A DNA stretch of 64,000 bases from Pseudomonas sp. TNT3 (GCF_010095445.2 NZ_WFGV02000002.1:124001-188000); one strand, 5' to 3'; counted from the stretch's first letter, positions 9,591-19,189 are shown. Notes: generated by a model from the sequence alone, not told the origin. Numbers and translations are program-made.

Positions 9591-10739
9591 TTACGCCAGC
9601 AGCGCAGGAAGCTCTTTGTTCAGTGCCAGTTTGTCCATCACCGCTGCACCGGTCAGGGCGTAACCGAGCAGTTTGCCGTCGGCATCGCGGCACAATGCCT
9701 TGATGTCCGCGCCCTGCCCTTCCACGGTCCAGACGCCTTCCTGACCGCGTGGTGGAGGGGAAACGACCAAGGGGCAGACCGGCGTTTTAACGGTAATCGG
9801 CATCGCGCCGTAGTTCACCACGGTAGGGTTGCCGGCGAGGGTTTGGGCCAGTGCTCTGGCGCAACTCATGAGCGGCATGACGTACAGCAGATTCAATCCG
9901 TCGACCTCGGCACAATCACCCAACGCGTAGATGTTGGCGTGGGAGGTTTTCAGGTGACGGTCGACCACGACGCCACGGTTGACCTGCACACCGGCAGCGG
10001 CGGCCAGATCGATGCGCGGGCGCAAGCCGATGGCCGATACCACGACGTCACACGCGATGACCTGACCGTCGGACAGATGCGCTTCCAGCCCGTCAGCTAC
10101 CCGTTGCAGGCGATTGAGCACCGGGCCGAGGTGGAAGCGTGCACCGAGGCTTTCCAGCCCGGCCTGAACCGCTGCGGCGGCTGCCGGGTGCAACAGGGTT
10201 GGCATGACTTGTTCGCAAGGTGCAACCAGTTGCACCTCGTAGCCGCCGAGCATCAGGTCGTTGGCAAATTCGCAGCCGATCAGCCCGGCGCCGAGCAACA
10301 ACACGCGGCGTTTGCCGGCCGCTGCTGCGCGAAAGCGCGCGTAGTCTTCCAGATCGTTGATCGGAAACACGCTGTCAGCCGCATCGCCTTCGATGGGCAC
10401 GCGCACGGTTTCAGCCCCCCACGCCAGGACCAGATCACGGTAGATCACCGACTCTTCGCCGATCCACAAACCCTTGTGGCCTGGATCGATGCCGCTGATC
10501 CGCGTGTGGGTGCGCACTTCGGCCTTCAGTTGCTCGGCCATGGCACCGGGCTCGGCCATGCTCAGGCCGTCAGCGTCTTTATTCTTGCCGAAGCCGGTGG
10601 ACAGCATCGGTTTGGAGTAGGAGCGACCATCATCTGCGGTAATCAGCAGCAGCGGGGTTTCGCCATCGAGTTTGCGAAACTCTCGAGCCAGGTTGTAACC
10701 AGCCAGGCCAGTGCCAACGATCACGACAGGTGCGTTCAT
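9591..10739 (-). CDS. rubB: Rubredoxin-NAD(+) reductase
   Basis: FAD enzyme that passes electrons from NADH to rubredoxin, used by alkane hydroxylases or for oxidative-stress protection. The 382-residue protein has two Rossmann dinucleotide sites: [17 protein letters not shown] at the N-terminus (FAD) and [16 protein letters not shown] near residue 147 (NADH). The late [11 protein letters not shown] motif is the FAD-binding end common to this family. The start ATG 10739 has GAGGAGTAAGGA just upstream. It follows the rubredoxin gene by 19 nt, so the pair is an operon. No alkane hydroxylase is nearby. The name follows the P. aeruginosa pair by memory. Confidence 0.88.
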   Translation of the reverse strand: MNAPVVIVGTGLAGYNLAREFRKLDGETPLLLITADDGRSYSKPMLSTGFGKNKDADGLSMAEPGAMAEQLKAEVRTHTRISGIDPGHKGLWIGEESVIYRDLVLAWGAETVRVPIEGDAADSVFPINDLEDYARFRAAAAGKRRVLLLGAGLIGCEFANDLMLGGYEVQLVAPCEQVMPTLLHPAAAAAVQAGLESLGARFHLGPVLNRLQRVADGLEAHLSDGQVIACDVVVSAIGLRPRIDLAAAAGVQVNRGVVVDRHLKTSHANIYALGDCAEVDGLNLLYVMPLMSCARALAQTLAGNPTVVNYGAMPITVKTPVCPLVVSPPPRGQEGVWTVEGQGADIKALCRDADGKLLGYALTGAAVMDKLALNKELPALLA

Positions 10740-10758
10740 TCCTTACTCCTCTGTTTGC

Positions 10759-10926
10759 TTAGTTGATTTCAATCATTTCGAAATCCATCTTGCCGACGCC
10801 GCAGTCCGGGCACAGCCAGTCTTCCGGCACGTCCTGCCACAGGGTGCCCGGCGCAATGCCGTCGTCCGGCCAGCCGTCGGCTTCGTTATAAATCAGGCCG
10901 CAGACCACACATTGCCACTTTTTCAT
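10759..10926 (-). CDS. rubA: Rubredoxin
   Basis: A 55-residue one-iron electron carrier. The two CxxC knuckles that bind Fe(SCys)4 are visible at C6/C9 (CVVCG) and C39/C42 (CPDCG), with the usual [16 protein letters not shown] and WLCPDCG context. The gene starts at ATG 10926 and stops 19 nt before the reductase gene, its redox partner. Small size explains why simple gene finders may miss it. Function follows from the family; the terminal electron acceptor cannot be told from this window. Confidence 0.94.
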   Translation of the reverse strand: MKKWQCVVCGLIYNEADGWPDDGIAPGTLWQDVPEDWLCPDCGVGKMDFEMIEIN

Positions 10927-11126
10927 TCAGATACTTCCTCAGGATTCAGGCTTTTACCGGCGCGAACGGTCAATGGTTGAAGCGCTGCCGTCCGGCTCAG
11001 GGCGTTTTGTACTGATCGAGCCCGGCAGATGCAAGCCTGTTCGACGCAACGCCATGCCGGATCAATCAAAATCGCCGACTGACATGGTAAGCTCGCCGCC
11101 TCATTTGCTGCCAATAATGACTCACT

Positions 11127-11690
11127 GTGCCGCACTCAAAATCCCCCTGCCCGGCCCCGTCCTGGCGCTCTCAAAGCCAACTGACGCCCCTCCCCGACAC
11201 GTCTACCCTCGACTGGTTGTTCGATGAAGGTTCGCTGACCCGACGGTTGATCCGTCTGTCGAATGACCGGTTCAGCGTCTCGCCTTTGTTCGAAGGCTGG
11301 CAACCGCTGCGTGACGACGAATGTGTCGCACTGGACCTCGCTGAAGGCAGCGAAGGCTGGGTGCGCGAGGTGTACTTGCGCGGGCACGGCGAGGCCTGGG
11401 TATTTGCCCGTAGCGTTGCGGCGCGCAGTGCGTTGCAGGGCGACGGGTTGCACATGGACGAACTGGGCAGCCGCTCTTTGGGGGAGTTGCTGTTTTGCGA
11501 TCACGCCTTCCAGCGCCGCGCCATTGAGGTTTGTCACTATCCAGAGCATTGGTTGCCGGCGGCGTGTCGGGCGCCGGAGCTGTGGGGCCGTCGCTCGCGC
11601 TTCGACCGTGGCGCCCTGAGCGTGCTGGTGGCCGAGATTTTCCTGCCGACTTTATGGACGGCCGCCCGCGCCCATCCGGAGAATTGCTGA
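11127..11690 (+). CDS. ubiC: Chorismate lyase UbiC
   Basis: Converts chorismate to 4-hydroxybenzoate and pyruvate, the first committed step of ubiquinone synthesis; a soluble cytoplasmic enzyme. The 187-residue frame begins at GTG 11127, the first start after an in-frame stop at 11118. The chorismate-lyase pattern is visible: [12 protein letters not shown], the [19 protein letters not shown] strand pair, and LGELLF near residue 120, followed by RRSRF before the C-terminal EIFLP. Its TGA overlaps the ATG of ubiA by one base, the standard coupled pair. The ribosome site is poor, so the start could be slightly different. Confidence 0.92.
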   Translation: MPHSKSPCPAPSWRSQSQLTPLPDTSTLDWLFDEGSLTRRLIRLSNDRFSVSPLFEGWQPLRDDECVALDLAEGSEGWVREVYLRGHGEAWVFARSVAARSALQGDGLHMDELGSRSLGELLFCDHAFQRRAIEVCHYPEHWLPAACRAPELWGRRSRFDRGALSVLVAEIFLPTLWTAARAHPENC

Positions 11691-12580
11691 TGTATCAGAG
11701 CCTGCTCAAGTCCCTGAATCGCGTAAACCCGCGGGCGTGGGATTTCATTCAGCTGACCCGCATGGACAAACCGATCGGCATTTATCTGCTGCTCTGGCCG
11801 ACGCTGTGGGCGCTGTGGATCGCTGGCAAGGGTTCGCCTTCGCTTGCCAACATTGTGATCTTTGTTCTTGGCGTCGTGCTGACTCGTGCCGGTGGGTGCG
11901 TGATCAATGACTGGGCAGATCGCAAGGTCGACGGTCATGTGAAACGCACGGAACAGCGGCCCTTGGTCAGCGGCAAGATCAGCTCGAAAGAAGCCTTGGT
12001 GTTTTTTGCGTTGCTGATGGGCGTGAGCTTCCTGCTGGTGTTGTGCACCAACGCAACGACGGTCTGGCTGTCGTTCGGTGGCCTGGCGCTGGCCCTCAGT
12101 TATCCGTTCATGAAGCGCTACACCTATTACCCGCAAGTGGTGCTGGGTGCGGCGTTTTCCTGGGGAATGCCTATGGCGTTCACCGCCGAAACCGGGGAGC
12201 TGCCGGCGGCAGCGTGGTTGCTGTGGATCGCCAACCTGCTGTGGACCGTGGGTTACGACACCTATTACGCAATGACTGATCGGGATGACGACCTGAAAAT
12301 CGGCGTGAAATCGACAGCGATTCTGTTTGGTGAAGCGGATCGGGTGATCATTCTGACGCTGCAGGGTCTGGCGCTGGGTTGCCTGTTGCTGGCCGGGTCG
12401 ACATTCGAACTCGGAGGCTGGTTTCACCTCGGGTTGCTGGCGGCGGCGGGTTGTTTTGCGTGGGAGTTCTGGTACACCCGTGGCAAGGACCGGATACGTT
12501 GCTTCAAGGCGTTTTTGCACAACCACTGGGCAGGGTTGGCAATTTTCGTGGGGATCGTGCTGGATTACGCGTTGCGTTGA
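11690..12580 (+). CDS. ubiA: 4-hydroxybenzoate polyprenyltransferase UbiA
   Basis: Inner-membrane prenyltransferase that attaches the polyprenyl tail to 4-hydroxybenzoate made by UbiC. The start is ATG 11690, overlapping the ubiC stop; this gives 296 residues, the family's usual length (an upstream in-frame start at 11531 would lie inside ubiC). Both aspartate-rich magnesium/diphosphate motifs are present: NDWADRKVD at residues 73-81 and DRDDD at 197-201. Eight or nine hydrophobic segments are readable. The gene is followed by a palindromic repeat rather than a classic terminator. Confidence 0.96.
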   Translation: MYQSLLKSLNRVNPRAWDFIQLTRMDKPIGIYLLLWPTLWALWIAGKGSPSLANIVIFVLGVVLTRAGGCVINDWADRKVDGHVKRTEQRPLVSGKISSKEALVFFALLMGVSFLLVLCTNATTVWLSFGGLALALSYPFMKRYTYYPQVVLGAAFSWGMPMAFTAETGELPAAAWLLWIANLLWTVGYDTYYAMTDRDDDLKIGVKSTAILFGEADRVIILTLQGLALGCLLLAGSTFELGGWFHLGLLAAAGCFAWEFWYTRGKDRIRCFKAFLHNHWAGLAIFVGIVLDYALR

Positions 12581-12589
12581 TTCGCTTCA

Positions 12590-12748
12590 TGTAGCAGCTG
12601 GCGCAGCCTGCGTTGGCTCCATTGTGGCGAGGGGATTCATCCCCGTTGGGTCGCGCAGCGGCCCCATCTTTACGACTGCTGCGCAGCCGAACGGGGATGA
12701 ATCCCCTCGCCACAGAGCAGCCGAACGCAGGCTTCGCCAACTGCTACA
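12590..12748. repeat. Nested intergenic palindrome (REP-like)
   Basis: An inner pair of arms, 12623-12647 and 12690-12714 (25 bp, core GGCGAGGGGATTCATCCCC and its complement), is nested in an outer imperfect pair starting GTAGCAGCTGGCG at 12591 and ending near 12748. A similar inner arm recurs at 16889-17051 and a relative at 58249-58379, so this is a dispersed family. It fills the gap between ubiA and the convergent gene at 12768. Confidence 0.85.
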
Positions 12749-12767
12749 GGATTACCGTGTTGCTGGA

Positions 12768-13160
12768 TTACATTTTCGGTCCGCTGTTGGTGATGACGTG
12801 CCAGACGTCCTTCATTTTGTCGCCCGTCTTGTCACCCGGCGCCTTGTCCTTCATGAAGTAGTACAGCGGTTTGCCCTTGTAGGCCCACTGCATCGTGCCG
12901 TCGTCACGCTTGACGATGGTCCAGTCACCTTCAGCCTTGGCATCCGCTTGCGCCTTCAACGGTGGCCAGTTCTCCGCGCACTGACCGGTGCACACAGACT
13001 TGCCGCCCGTGTCCTTGTCGAAGGTGTACAAGGTCATACCTTTATGGTCGACCATCGTGTCGCCTTTCATCATCGCAGGCTCAGCCGCGAAGGCCATCGA
13101 TGGCAAAACCAGGGCGGCTGCCAGCATCAGGGCTTTAAGGGATAGCGTGTACTGAGTCAT
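12768..13160 (-). CDS. Secreted Y-X4-D repeat protein (COG4315 type)
   Basis: A 130-residue exported protein. An N-terminal signal peptide (about residues 1-25, ending SMAFA) is followed by two copies of the short secreted repeat: GMTLYTFDKDTGGKSVCTG and later GKPLYYFMKDKAPGD, with the C-x-G-x-C pattern in CTGQCAENWPPL between them. Function of this family is unknown; the two cysteines could form a disulfide or bind a ligand. The start ATG 13160 has AGAAGG upstream. It is divergent from phoB and shares its 152-bp promoter region, so phosphate control is possible but the only clear Pho box there points at phoB. Confidence 0.85.
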   Translation of the reverse strand: MTQYTLSLKALMLAAALVLPSMAFAAEPAMMKGDTMVDHKGMTLYTFDKDTGGKSVCTGQCAENWPPLKAQADAKAEGDWTIVKRDDGTMQWAYKGKPLYYFMKDKAPGDKTGDKMKDVWHVITNSGPKM

Positions 13161-13240
13161 GGAAACCTTCTTTTGTGGTTGTCAGGGTTCGGACTTAGAG
13201 CTTAGTTCAGGTTCATGACAATCGCAGGGCGACTAAAATA

Positions 13241-13258
13241 CTGTCACACGACTGCAAT
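13241..13258 (+). promoter_or_regulatory. Pho box upstream of phoB
   Basis: CTGTCACACGACTGCAAT matches the PhoB direct-repeat consensus CTGTCAT-N4-CTGTCAT at 11 of 14 fixed positions. It lies 54 nt before the phoB start, with a TATCTA -10-like hexamer at 13267-13272, in the position expected for an autoregulated PhoB promoter. Confidence 0.8.
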
Positions 13259-13312
13259 AATTCCGTTATCTAATGCGGCGCAAGACAGTTAAATGACAAG
13301 AGGATTAAAGGC

Positions 13313-14002
13313 ATGGTTGGCAGGAGCATTCTGATCGTCGACGACGAAGCGCCCATTCGCGAAATGATCGCCGTTGCGTTGGAAATGGCCGGCTATGACT
13401 GCCTGGAGGCTGAGAACTCCCAGCAGGCCCATGCCATTATCGTCGACCGCAAACCGGACCTGATCCTGCTCGACTGGATGTTGCCCGGTACGTCCGGCAT
13501 CGAACTGGCCCGCCGCCTCAAGCGCGATGAGCTGACCGGGGACATCCCGATCATCATGCTCACGGCCAAGGGCGAGGAAGACAACAAGATCCAGGGTCTT
13601 GAAGTCGGCGCCGATGACTACATCACCAAACCCTTTTCTCCCCGCGAGCTGGTGGCGCGCCTCAAGGCCGTGCTGCGGCGTGCAGGGCCGACGGACGGCG
13701 AATCGCCGATCGAAGTCGGCGGACTGCTGCTGGACCCGATCAGCCACCGTGTCACCATTGACGGCAAACCTGCCGAAATGGGCCCGACCGAATACCGCTT
13801 GCTGCAATTTTTCATGACCCACCAGGAGCGCGCCTACACCCGTGGCCAACTACTGGATCAGGTGTGGGGTGGCAATGTGTATGTCGAAGAGCGCACGGTC
13901 GATGTGCACATCCGTCGTCTGCGCAAAGCCTTGGGTGATGCTTACGAAAATCTGGTACAAACCGTGCGCGGCACCGGCTACCGGTTCTCTACCAAGGCCT
14001 GA
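13313..14002 (+). CDS. phoB: Phosphate response regulator PhoB
   Basis: Transcription factor of the Pho regulon; when phosphorylated by PhoR it binds Pho boxes and recruits sigma-70 RNA polymerase. The 229-residue protein has a receiver domain (acidic D10/D11, phospho-acceptor D54, T84, K106 in YITKPF) and a C-terminal winged helix ([35 protein letters not shown]) of the OmpR type. The start ATG 13313 follows an AGAGGA ribosome site. A Pho box upstream suggests self-induction. phoR follows after 44 nt. Confidence 0.97.
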   Translation: MVGRSILIVDDEAPIREMIAVALEMAGYDCLEAENSQQAHAIIVDRKPDLILLDWMLPGTSGIELARRLKRDELTGDIPIIMLTAKGEEDNKIQGLEVGADDYITKPFSPRELVARLKAVLRRAGPTDGESPIEVGGLLLDPISHRVTIDGKPAEMGPTEYRLLQFFMTHQERAYTRGQLLDQVWGGNVYVEERTVDVHIRRLRKALGDAYENLVQTVRGTGYRFSTKA

Positions 14003-14046
14003 CCCGGACTTTTCCCGCCCGACAAGCTGACAAGGACGCGCTTCAA

Positions 14047-15369
14047 GTGAACCAAAACTGGCATGGCACCCTGATTCGCCACATGCTGCTACTGGTCACC
14101 GCCTGCCTGGTGATTGGCCTGATTACCGGCTATTACGGCTGGAGTCTCGCCGCAGGCCTGGGCCTTTACCTGGCCTGGACGCTCAAGCAATTGCTGCGTC
14201 TGCACGAGTGGTTGCGCCTGCACAAACCCGATGAGGCACCGCCGGACGGCTATGGTTTGTGGGGTGAAGTCTTCGACAGCATCTACCACCTGCAACGCCG
14301 CGACCAACGTGTTCGTGGACGTCTGCAGGCAGTAATCGACCGGGTTCAGGAGTCTACCGCCGCCCTTAAAGATGCCGTGATCATGCTCGACACCGACGGC
14401 AACCTCGAATGGTGGAACCGCGCGGCGGAAACCCTGCTAGGTCTCAAGACACCCCAGGACAGCGGTCAGCCCGTGACCAACCTGGTGCGCCATCCACGCT
14501 TCAAGGAATACTTCGAGCAGGACAGCTACGCCGAGCCGCTGGAGATCCCTTCGCCGATCAATGACCGCCTGCGCATTCAGCTGTACATCACTCGCTACGG
14601 CAACAACGAGCATTTGATGCTGGTACGCGACGTGACGCGCATCCATCAGCTGGAACAGATGCGCAAAGACTTTATCGCCAACGTTTCCCACGAGTTGCGC
14701 ACACCGCTGACGGTGATTTGCGGCTACCTGGAAACCCTGCTCGATAACGTCGAGGAAGTGAACCCGCGCTGGACCCGCGCCTTGCAGCAGATGCAGCAAC
14801 AAGGCGGACGCATGCAGACGTTGCTCAATGACTTGCTGCTGCTGGCCAAACTGGAGGCCACCGATTACCCCTCGGACAACCAGCCCGTGGCCATCGATGG
14901 CTTGCTGCAGTCGATCAAGAGCGACGCGCAGCAACTGTCCGATCAGAAAAATCATCACATCACCCTCGAAGCCGATCCGACGATCCAGCTCAAGGGCAGC
15001 GAAGCCGAATTGCGCAGTGCATTTTCCAACCTGGTGTTCAACGCGGTGAAATACACCCCGGCCGAGGGCAAAATCCGCATCCGCTGGTGGGGTGATGAAC
15101 AAGGTGCGCACCTGAGCGTGCAGGACTCCGGCATGGGCATCGACAGCAAGCACCTGCCGCGCCTGACCGAACGCTTCTACCGGGTCGACTCCAGCCGCAA
15201 CTCCAACACCGGCGGCACCGGCCTCGGGCTGGCCATCGTCAAACACGTGCTATTGCGCCACCGCGCACGGATGGAAATCAGCAGCGTACCGGGCCACGGC
15301 AGCACGTTCACCTGCCATTTTGCGCCCGCCCAAGTCACCAAAAACCTGGCCATCAGCACCACTGACTGA
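14047..15369 (+). CDS. phoR: Phosphate sensor histidine kinase PhoR
   Basis: Membrane-anchored kinase/phosphatase for PhoB; it senses phosphate through PstSCAB and PhoU rather than by binding phosphate itself (family knowledge). The 440-residue frame starts at GTG 14047. It has two closely spaced N-terminal membrane segments (about residues 12-29 and 32-47), a PAS domain (about 105-195), the HisKA dimerisation helix with FIANVSHELRTPLT (H215), and the HATPase N, G1 and G2 boxes (NLVFNAVKYTP, DSGMGI, GGTGLGLAIVKH). No unusual residues. Pairs with phoB. Confidence 0.97.
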   Translation: MNQNWHGTLIRHMLLLVTACLVIGLITGYYGWSLAAGLGLYLAWTLKQLLRLHEWLRLHKPDEAPPDGYGLWGEVFDSIYHLQRRDQRVRGRLQAVIDRVQESTAALKDAVIMLDTDGNLEWWNRAAETLLGLKTPQDSGQPVTNLVRHPRFKEYFEQDSYAEPLEIPSPINDRLRIQLYITRYGNNEHLMLVRDVTRIHQLEQMRKDFIANVSHELRTPLTVICGYLETLLDNVEEVNPRWTRALQQMQQQGGRMQTLLNDLLLLAKLEATDYPSDNQPVAIDGLLQSIKSDAQQLSDQKNHHITLEADPTIQLKGSEAELRSAFSNLVFNAVKYTPAEGKIRIRWWGDEQGAHLSVQDSGMGIDSKHLPRLTERFYRVDSSRNSNTGGTGLGLAIVKHVLLRHRARMEISSVPGHGSTFTCHFAPAQVTKNLAISTTD

Positions 15370-15492
15370 TACCGGCCAGCACGCGCCACTATGCAATTAA
15401 CCAGTCAGCCGCTACATTGGCTGACTTGTGCCTGCGCTTCAGGTACACATTTTTCCTTTCTTTCGAATACACGGAACCCGCAAAACTCCATC

Positions 15493-16833
15493 ATGGACCC
15501 ATCCCCTGGCTTGACCCTCGCGACACTCTTCGCCGATTTCGGCATGATTCTTTTTGCTCTGATCCTGGTTTTGCTCAACGGCTTTTTCGTTGCGGCGGAA
15601 TTCGCCATGGTCAAATTGCGCTCGACCCGGGTTGAAGCCATCGCCGAGAAGAACGGCTGGCGCGGGCACATCCTGCGCACCGTTCACAGTCAGCTCGATG
15701 CGTACCTTTCGGCGTGCCAGCTGGGTATCACCCTCGCCTCCCTCGGCCTCGGCTGGGTCGGTGAACCGGCGTTTGCACACATCCTCGAACCGCTGCTGGA
15801 AGCCGTCGGCGTGCAGTCGGCCGAAGTGATCAAGGGCGTGTCGTTCTTCGCTGCCTTCTTCGTCATTTCGTACCTGCACATCGTGGTTGGCGAACTGGCT
15901 CCGAAATCCTGGGCCATCCGCAAGCCCGAGCTGCTGTCGCTGTGGACCGCCGTGCCGCTGTACCTGTTCTACTGGGCCATGTATCCGGCCATCTACCTGC
16001 TCAACGCCAGTGCCAATACGATCCTGCGGATCGCTGGCCAGGGTGAACCCGGCCCGCATCACGAGCACCATTACAGCCGTGAAGAACTGAAGTTGATCCT
16101 GCACTCAAGCCGTGGTCAGGACCCTAGTGACCAAGGCATGCGTGTATTGGCCTCGGCAGTGGAAATGGGCGAGCTGGAAGTGGTCGATTGGGCCAACTCC
16201 CGGGAAGACTTGGTGACGCTGGAGTTCAACGCGCCACTGAAGGAAATCCTGGCGATGTTCCGTCGTCACAAGTTCAGCCGTTATCCGGTGTACGACAGCG
16301 ATCGCCAGGAGTTTGTCGGCCTGCTGCACATCAAGGACCTGCTGCTGGAACTCGCGGCGCTGGACCATATTCCCGAGTCGTTCAACCTGGCCGAACTGAC
16401 CCGTCCGCTGGAGCGCGTTTCCCGTCATATGCCGCTCTCGCAACTGTTGGAGCAGTTCCGCAAAGGCGGTTCGCACTTTGCACTGGTTGAAGAAGCCGAC
16501 GGCAATATCATCGGTTACCTGACCATGGAAGACGTGCTGGAAGTGCTGGTCGGTGATATCCAGGACGAACACCGCAAGGCTGAGCGCGGGATTCTCGCGT
16601 ATCAACCGGGCAAGCTGCTGGTGCGTGGTGACACGCCTCTGTTCAAGGTCGAACGGCTGCTGGGTATCGATCTGGACCACGTTGAGGCCGAGACCCTCGC
16701 CGGGCTGGTCTACGACAGCCTGAAGCGGGTGCCGGAAGAGGAAGAAGTGCTGGAAGTCGAAGGACTGCGGATCATCATCAAGAAGATGAAAGGGCCGAAG
16801 ATTGTTCTGGCCAAGGTGTTGATGCTGGATTGA
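15493..16833 (+). CDS. CNNM/CBS-domain membrane protein (HlyC/CorC family)
   Basis: A 446-residue membrane protein with a CNNM (DUF21) domain of about four helices (about residues 8-190), a pair of CBS domains (about 215-335, with FSRYPVYDSDRQEFVGLLHIKDLL and HFALVEEADGNIIGYLTMEDVLEVLVG) and a CorC/HlyC C-terminal domain. Relatives are implicated in magnesium or other divalent-cation efflux; that is family knowledge and the substrate here is unknown. The start is taken at ATG 15493 (MDPSPGLTL), which puts the first membrane helix at the usual place; an in-frame ATG at 15391 would add 34 unconvincing residues. It lies in the phoR-phoU interval, as in related genomes from memory. Confidence 0.88.
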   Translation: MDPSPGLTLATLFADFGMILFALILVLLNGFFVAAEFAMVKLRSTRVEAIAEKNGWRGHILRTVHSQLDAYLSACQLGITLASLGLGWVGEPAFAHILEPLLEAVGVQSAEVIKGVSFFAAFFVISYLHIVVGELAPKSWAIRKPELLSLWTAVPLYLFYWAMYPAIYLLNASANTILRIAGQGEPGPHHEHHYSREELKLILHSSRGQDPSDQGMRVLASAVEMGELEVVDWANSREDLVTLEFNAPLKEILAMFRRHKFSRYPVYDSDRQEFVGLLHIKDLLLELAALDHIPESFNLAELTRPLERVSRHMPLSQLLEQFRKGGSHFALVEEADGNIIGYLTMEDVLEVLVGDIQDEHRKAERGILAYQPGKLLVRGDTPLFKVERLLGIDLDHVEAETLAGLVYDSLKRVPEEEEVLEVEGLRIIIKKMKGPKIVLAKVLMLD

Positions 16834-16840
16834 TGCGGGC

Positions 16841-16885
16841 TTGCTGGGCCTGCTAGTCCTGCTGGGCCTGCTGGGCCTGCTGGGC
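16841..16885 (+). repeat. Tandem 9-bp repeat after the CNNM gene
   Basis: Five consecutive 9-mers of the form CTGCTGGGC (first unit TTGCTGGGC, second unit the variant CTGCTAGTC) run from 7 nt after the stop codon straight into the palindromic repeat. This is a microsatellite-like array; no coding role is seen. Confidence 0.8.
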
Positions 16886-16888
16886 TTT

Positions 16889-17051
16889 TGTGGTGAGGGG
16901 ATTTATCCCCGTTGGGTCGCGAAGCGGCCCCTTCGTATTTAGAAGCATTGGGACGGCTGCGCCGTCCAACGGGGATAAATCCCCTCGCCACAGATAAATC
17001 CCCTCGCCACAGAGGAATCATCTCATCACAGATGAATCCCCTTACCGCAAT
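16889..17051. repeat. REP-like palindrome with decayed extra half-units
   Basis: Arms starting TGTGGTGAGGGGATTTATCC (16889) and ending GGATAAATCCCCTCGCCACA (16992) are inverted copies. They are followed by two or three degenerate copies of one arm up to about 17051 (GATAAATCCCCTCGCCAC, then weaker versions). Same family as the repeat at 12590-12748. It separates two convergent genes. Confidence 0.8.
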
Positions 17052-17066
17052 AGACTTCTGCCACTT

Positions 17067-17963
17067 TCATTGTTTGCCCAACGCAAAGTTGGGCAACGCT
17101 CCTACCGGCTGACTGAACTGGTACGGAATCGACACCAGCCCCAGTCCGGTATTGCGCTGCACCACGAAATGCAGGTGCGGCCCGCTGCTGTTGCCGGTAT
17201 TGCCTGACAGCGCCAGCGCGCTGCCAACCGCCACACGCTGGCCCTCCCGAACGCTCACCGAGCCCTGCATAAGGTGCAAGTACACGCCCATCGTCCCGTC
17301 ATCGTGCAGCACGCGCACAAAATTGCCGGAAGGATCGGTGCCACGGCCGGTCTGCCTATTCTCGGTTTTCACCACCACTCCGCCCCTGGCCGCAATGATC
17401 GGCGTGCCCTCAGGCATGGCGATGTCGATGGCGTAGCGGTTCTTCGGGCCGAAATGGCTGTATTGGCCATTGGCACCCTGACTCAGGCGAAACGGGCCAC
17501 CACGCCACGGCAACGGGTATCGGTAGGCCATGGCAGCGCCTGAGGGATCGCCCAGGGAGTATTCGAATTTCGGGGTATACGCCAGCGGCCTTCCTGCCCG
17601 AGTGGCCGTCAGCAGCGCCAGGCGAATGTTGCTGCGTGCCGGCATCACCCGGCGAATCGGTCGGCTTGGCGCGCCGCTGACGTTTTTCAGGCCAGCGAAA
17701 CTCAGCTCGATCTCCACCGGGGCATAGAGGTCATTGCGCACGAAGACGCTGTCGGCGCCCTTCTGTTTCTTGATGTCCAGGTACACCTGTCCCCCAAGGT
17801 TCTCGACCATGCGATCGCGGAAAACGAAGACTTGTGAGCCCTTCGTGGGGCGGTCGCTGTAGGAGACCACGCCGTTCGCGTCTTTGGATTTGTAGATCGT
17901 CATGGCCACAGCCGAGGTAGAGGCCATGAAAAGACCACAGAGAAAAATCAGGCGCGCGAGCAT
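17067..17963 (-). CDS. Exported M23-family peptidase-like protein with DUF4124 start
   Basis: Predicted periplasmic LytM/M23 peptidase, possibly acting on or regulating peptidoglycan cleavage. From ATG 17963 it has 298 residues: a signal peptide ending near SAVA, a DUF4124-like segment (YKSKDANGVVSYSDRP), a beta-rich middle, and an M23 domain with HFGPKNRYAIDIAMPEGTPI, YLHLMQGSV and GPHLHFVV. The zinc ligands of the family (HxxxD and HxH) are all present, so it may be catalytically active. A TTG two codons earlier is an alternative start. The last codons form a small hairpin (17074-17096). Confidence 0.87.
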   Translation of the reverse strand: MLARLIFLCGLFMASTSAVAMTIYKSKDANGVVSYSDRPTKGSQVFVFRDRMVENLGGQVYLDIKKQKGADSVFVRNDLYAPVEIELSFAGLKNVSGAPSRPIRRVMPARSNIRLALLTATRAGRPLAYTPKFEYSLGDPSGAAMAYRYPLPWRGGPFRLSQGANGQYSHFGPKNRYAIDIAMPEGTPIIAARGGVVVKTENRQTGRGTDPSGNFVRVLHDDGTMGVYLHLMQGSVSVREGQRVAVGSALALSGNTGNSSGPHLHFVVQRNTGLGLVSIPYQFSQPVGALPNFALGKQ

Positions 17964-18075
17964 AGGCAAGGGTTCTATCGAGGAAGGCCTGGGGAGGAGC
18001 CTAGCAGCTGCAATGGACCCGTGGAGGTGGCAGATGTTTCAAGTTCGGCCGTTCAGGGGATAGGTGGTGAATATG

Positions 18076-18108
18076 AGACCTCTTCGCGACCTGTTCGCGA
18101 AGAGGTCT
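18076..18108 (-). terminator. Hairpin after the response-regulator gene
   Basis: Perfect 14-bp inverted repeat AGACCTCTTCGCGA with loop CCTGT, placed 18 nt beyond the stop codon of the minus-strand gene at 18126. It lacks a clear T-run, so it may terminate weakly or protect the 3' end. Confidence 0.55.
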
Positions 18109-18125
18109 ATCAGGCAACGAGATAC

Positions 18126-19025
18126 CTATGCACCCGGAATGAAATGCTTCTGCACCGTACCCCGAGCAATCAATCGGGAAATGTAGTCAAGCTTCTGCGC
18201 GTCCTGATCCACAAAACGGAAGGTCAGCTGCAACCATTCGCTGTCAGGCTTGGGCTCGTAGGCGACGATGGCATGCAGGTAGCCGTTCAGGCGGGCGACT
18301 TCGGCATTGTCACCCTGCTCCAGGTCGAGCACGGCGCTGTCGAGCACTTGCGGCAACGCATCGGTACGCTTCACTACCAGTAGCGCTTCCTTGAGGCTCA
18401 AGGCCTTGATCACGCATTGCTGAGTACCACTCGACAGACGCAACTGGCCTTGGCCTCGACCGGACGTGATGGCTGCCCCGGCGCTGACCTTGACTGGCGG
18501 AGTGTTCAGCAGACCACGTGACGGTGCCGGCGCGGGCGAGGTAGTGACCACGGTGGCCTGGCCGCCGGTCAAGGCGTTCAGGGAGTCGTTACCGAAGGCC
18601 GAGTTCACTTTCACCGGGGCGCTGTTCATCAAAGCGTCGAGCTTGCCGACCTTGTTCAACGCCTGCTTGACCTTGGTGAGCAACTGCTCGTTGTTGAAAG
18701 GCTTGCTGACGTAGCCGGAAACACCGGCCTGGATCGCCTGGATGACGTTCTCTTTGTCGCCGCGACTGGTCACCATCACAAAAGGCATGGTCTTGAGATT
18801 GTCCTGCTCGCGGCACCAGGTCAGCAGCTCCAGACCTGACATTTCCGGCATTTCCCAGTCGCACAGCACCAGGTCAAACACTTCTTTTGTCAGCAAGGTC
18901 TGCGCTTTCTTGCCGTTGATCGCATCTTCGATCCGAATGCCCGGAAAATAGTTACGCAGGCACTTTCTCACCAGGTCACGAATGAATGACGCATCGTCCA
19001 CGACCAACACACTGACCTTACTCAT
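18126..19025 (-). CDS. Response regulator with C-terminal PilZ-like output domain
   Basis: A 299-residue CheY-type protein. The receiver domain fills residues 1-125 (D10/D11 acidic pair, phospho-site D56 in LVLCDWEMPEMSG, VTSR, YVSKPF). A low-complexity linker (about 130-185, rich in A, P, S, T) leads to a beta-rich C-terminal domain of about 100 residues that starts GQGQLRLSSGTQQCVIKALSLKEALL; its pattern suggests a PilZ-like fold but without a clear RxxxR c-di-GMP motif, so this is tentative. No partner kinase is adjacent. It lies between the M23 gene and phoU, the same place as an orphan regulator in P. aeruginosa, from memory. Confidence 0.82.
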   Translation of the reverse strand: MSKVSVLVVDDASFIRDLVRKCLRNYFPGIRIEDAINGKKAQTLLTKEVFDLVLCDWEMPEMSGLELLTWCREQDNLKTMPFVMVTSRGDKENVIQAIQAGVSGYVSKPFNNEQLLTKVKQALNKVGKLDALMNSAPVKVNSAFGNDSLNALTGGQATVVTTSPAPAPSRGLLNTPPVKVSAGAAITSGRGQGQLRLSSGTQQCVIKALSLKEALLVVKRTDALPQVLDSAVLDLEQGDNAEVARLNGYLHAIVAYEPKPDSEWLQLTFRFVDQDAQKLDYISRLIARGTVQKHFIPGA

Positions 19026-19146
19026 CCATCACCCCTTCAAAACCCCGGCAAGCGTAGCGCATTGCTGATGGCATATTGCCAAAACCCTCAGTCACGCCGG
19101 GACTTTTCGTTCACGGGTGCTGTTGTCGAATGCATGGGCCACAAAC

Positions 19147-19176
19147 AAAAACGCCCGACCAAAAGGCCGGGCGTTT
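19147..19176 (-). terminator. Terminator of the phoU/pst transcript
   Basis: Arms ACGCCCG/CGGGCGT around ACCAAAAGGC; on the minus strand the hairpin is followed by TTTTTGTTTG. It lies 13 nt after the phoU stop codon. Confidence 0.85.
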
Positions 19177-19189
19177 CTCTTGGGCAAAC

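Noticed and set aside
12590..12748. Possible CRISPR-like repeats across the window
   Set aside because: The repeats are palindromes scattered singly between genes, with no regular spacers and no cas genes.
17074..17096. TTGCCCAAC/GTTGGGCAA hairpin as terminator of the M23 gene
   Set aside because: It lies inside the last codons and has no T-run after it, so it was only mentioned with the gene.
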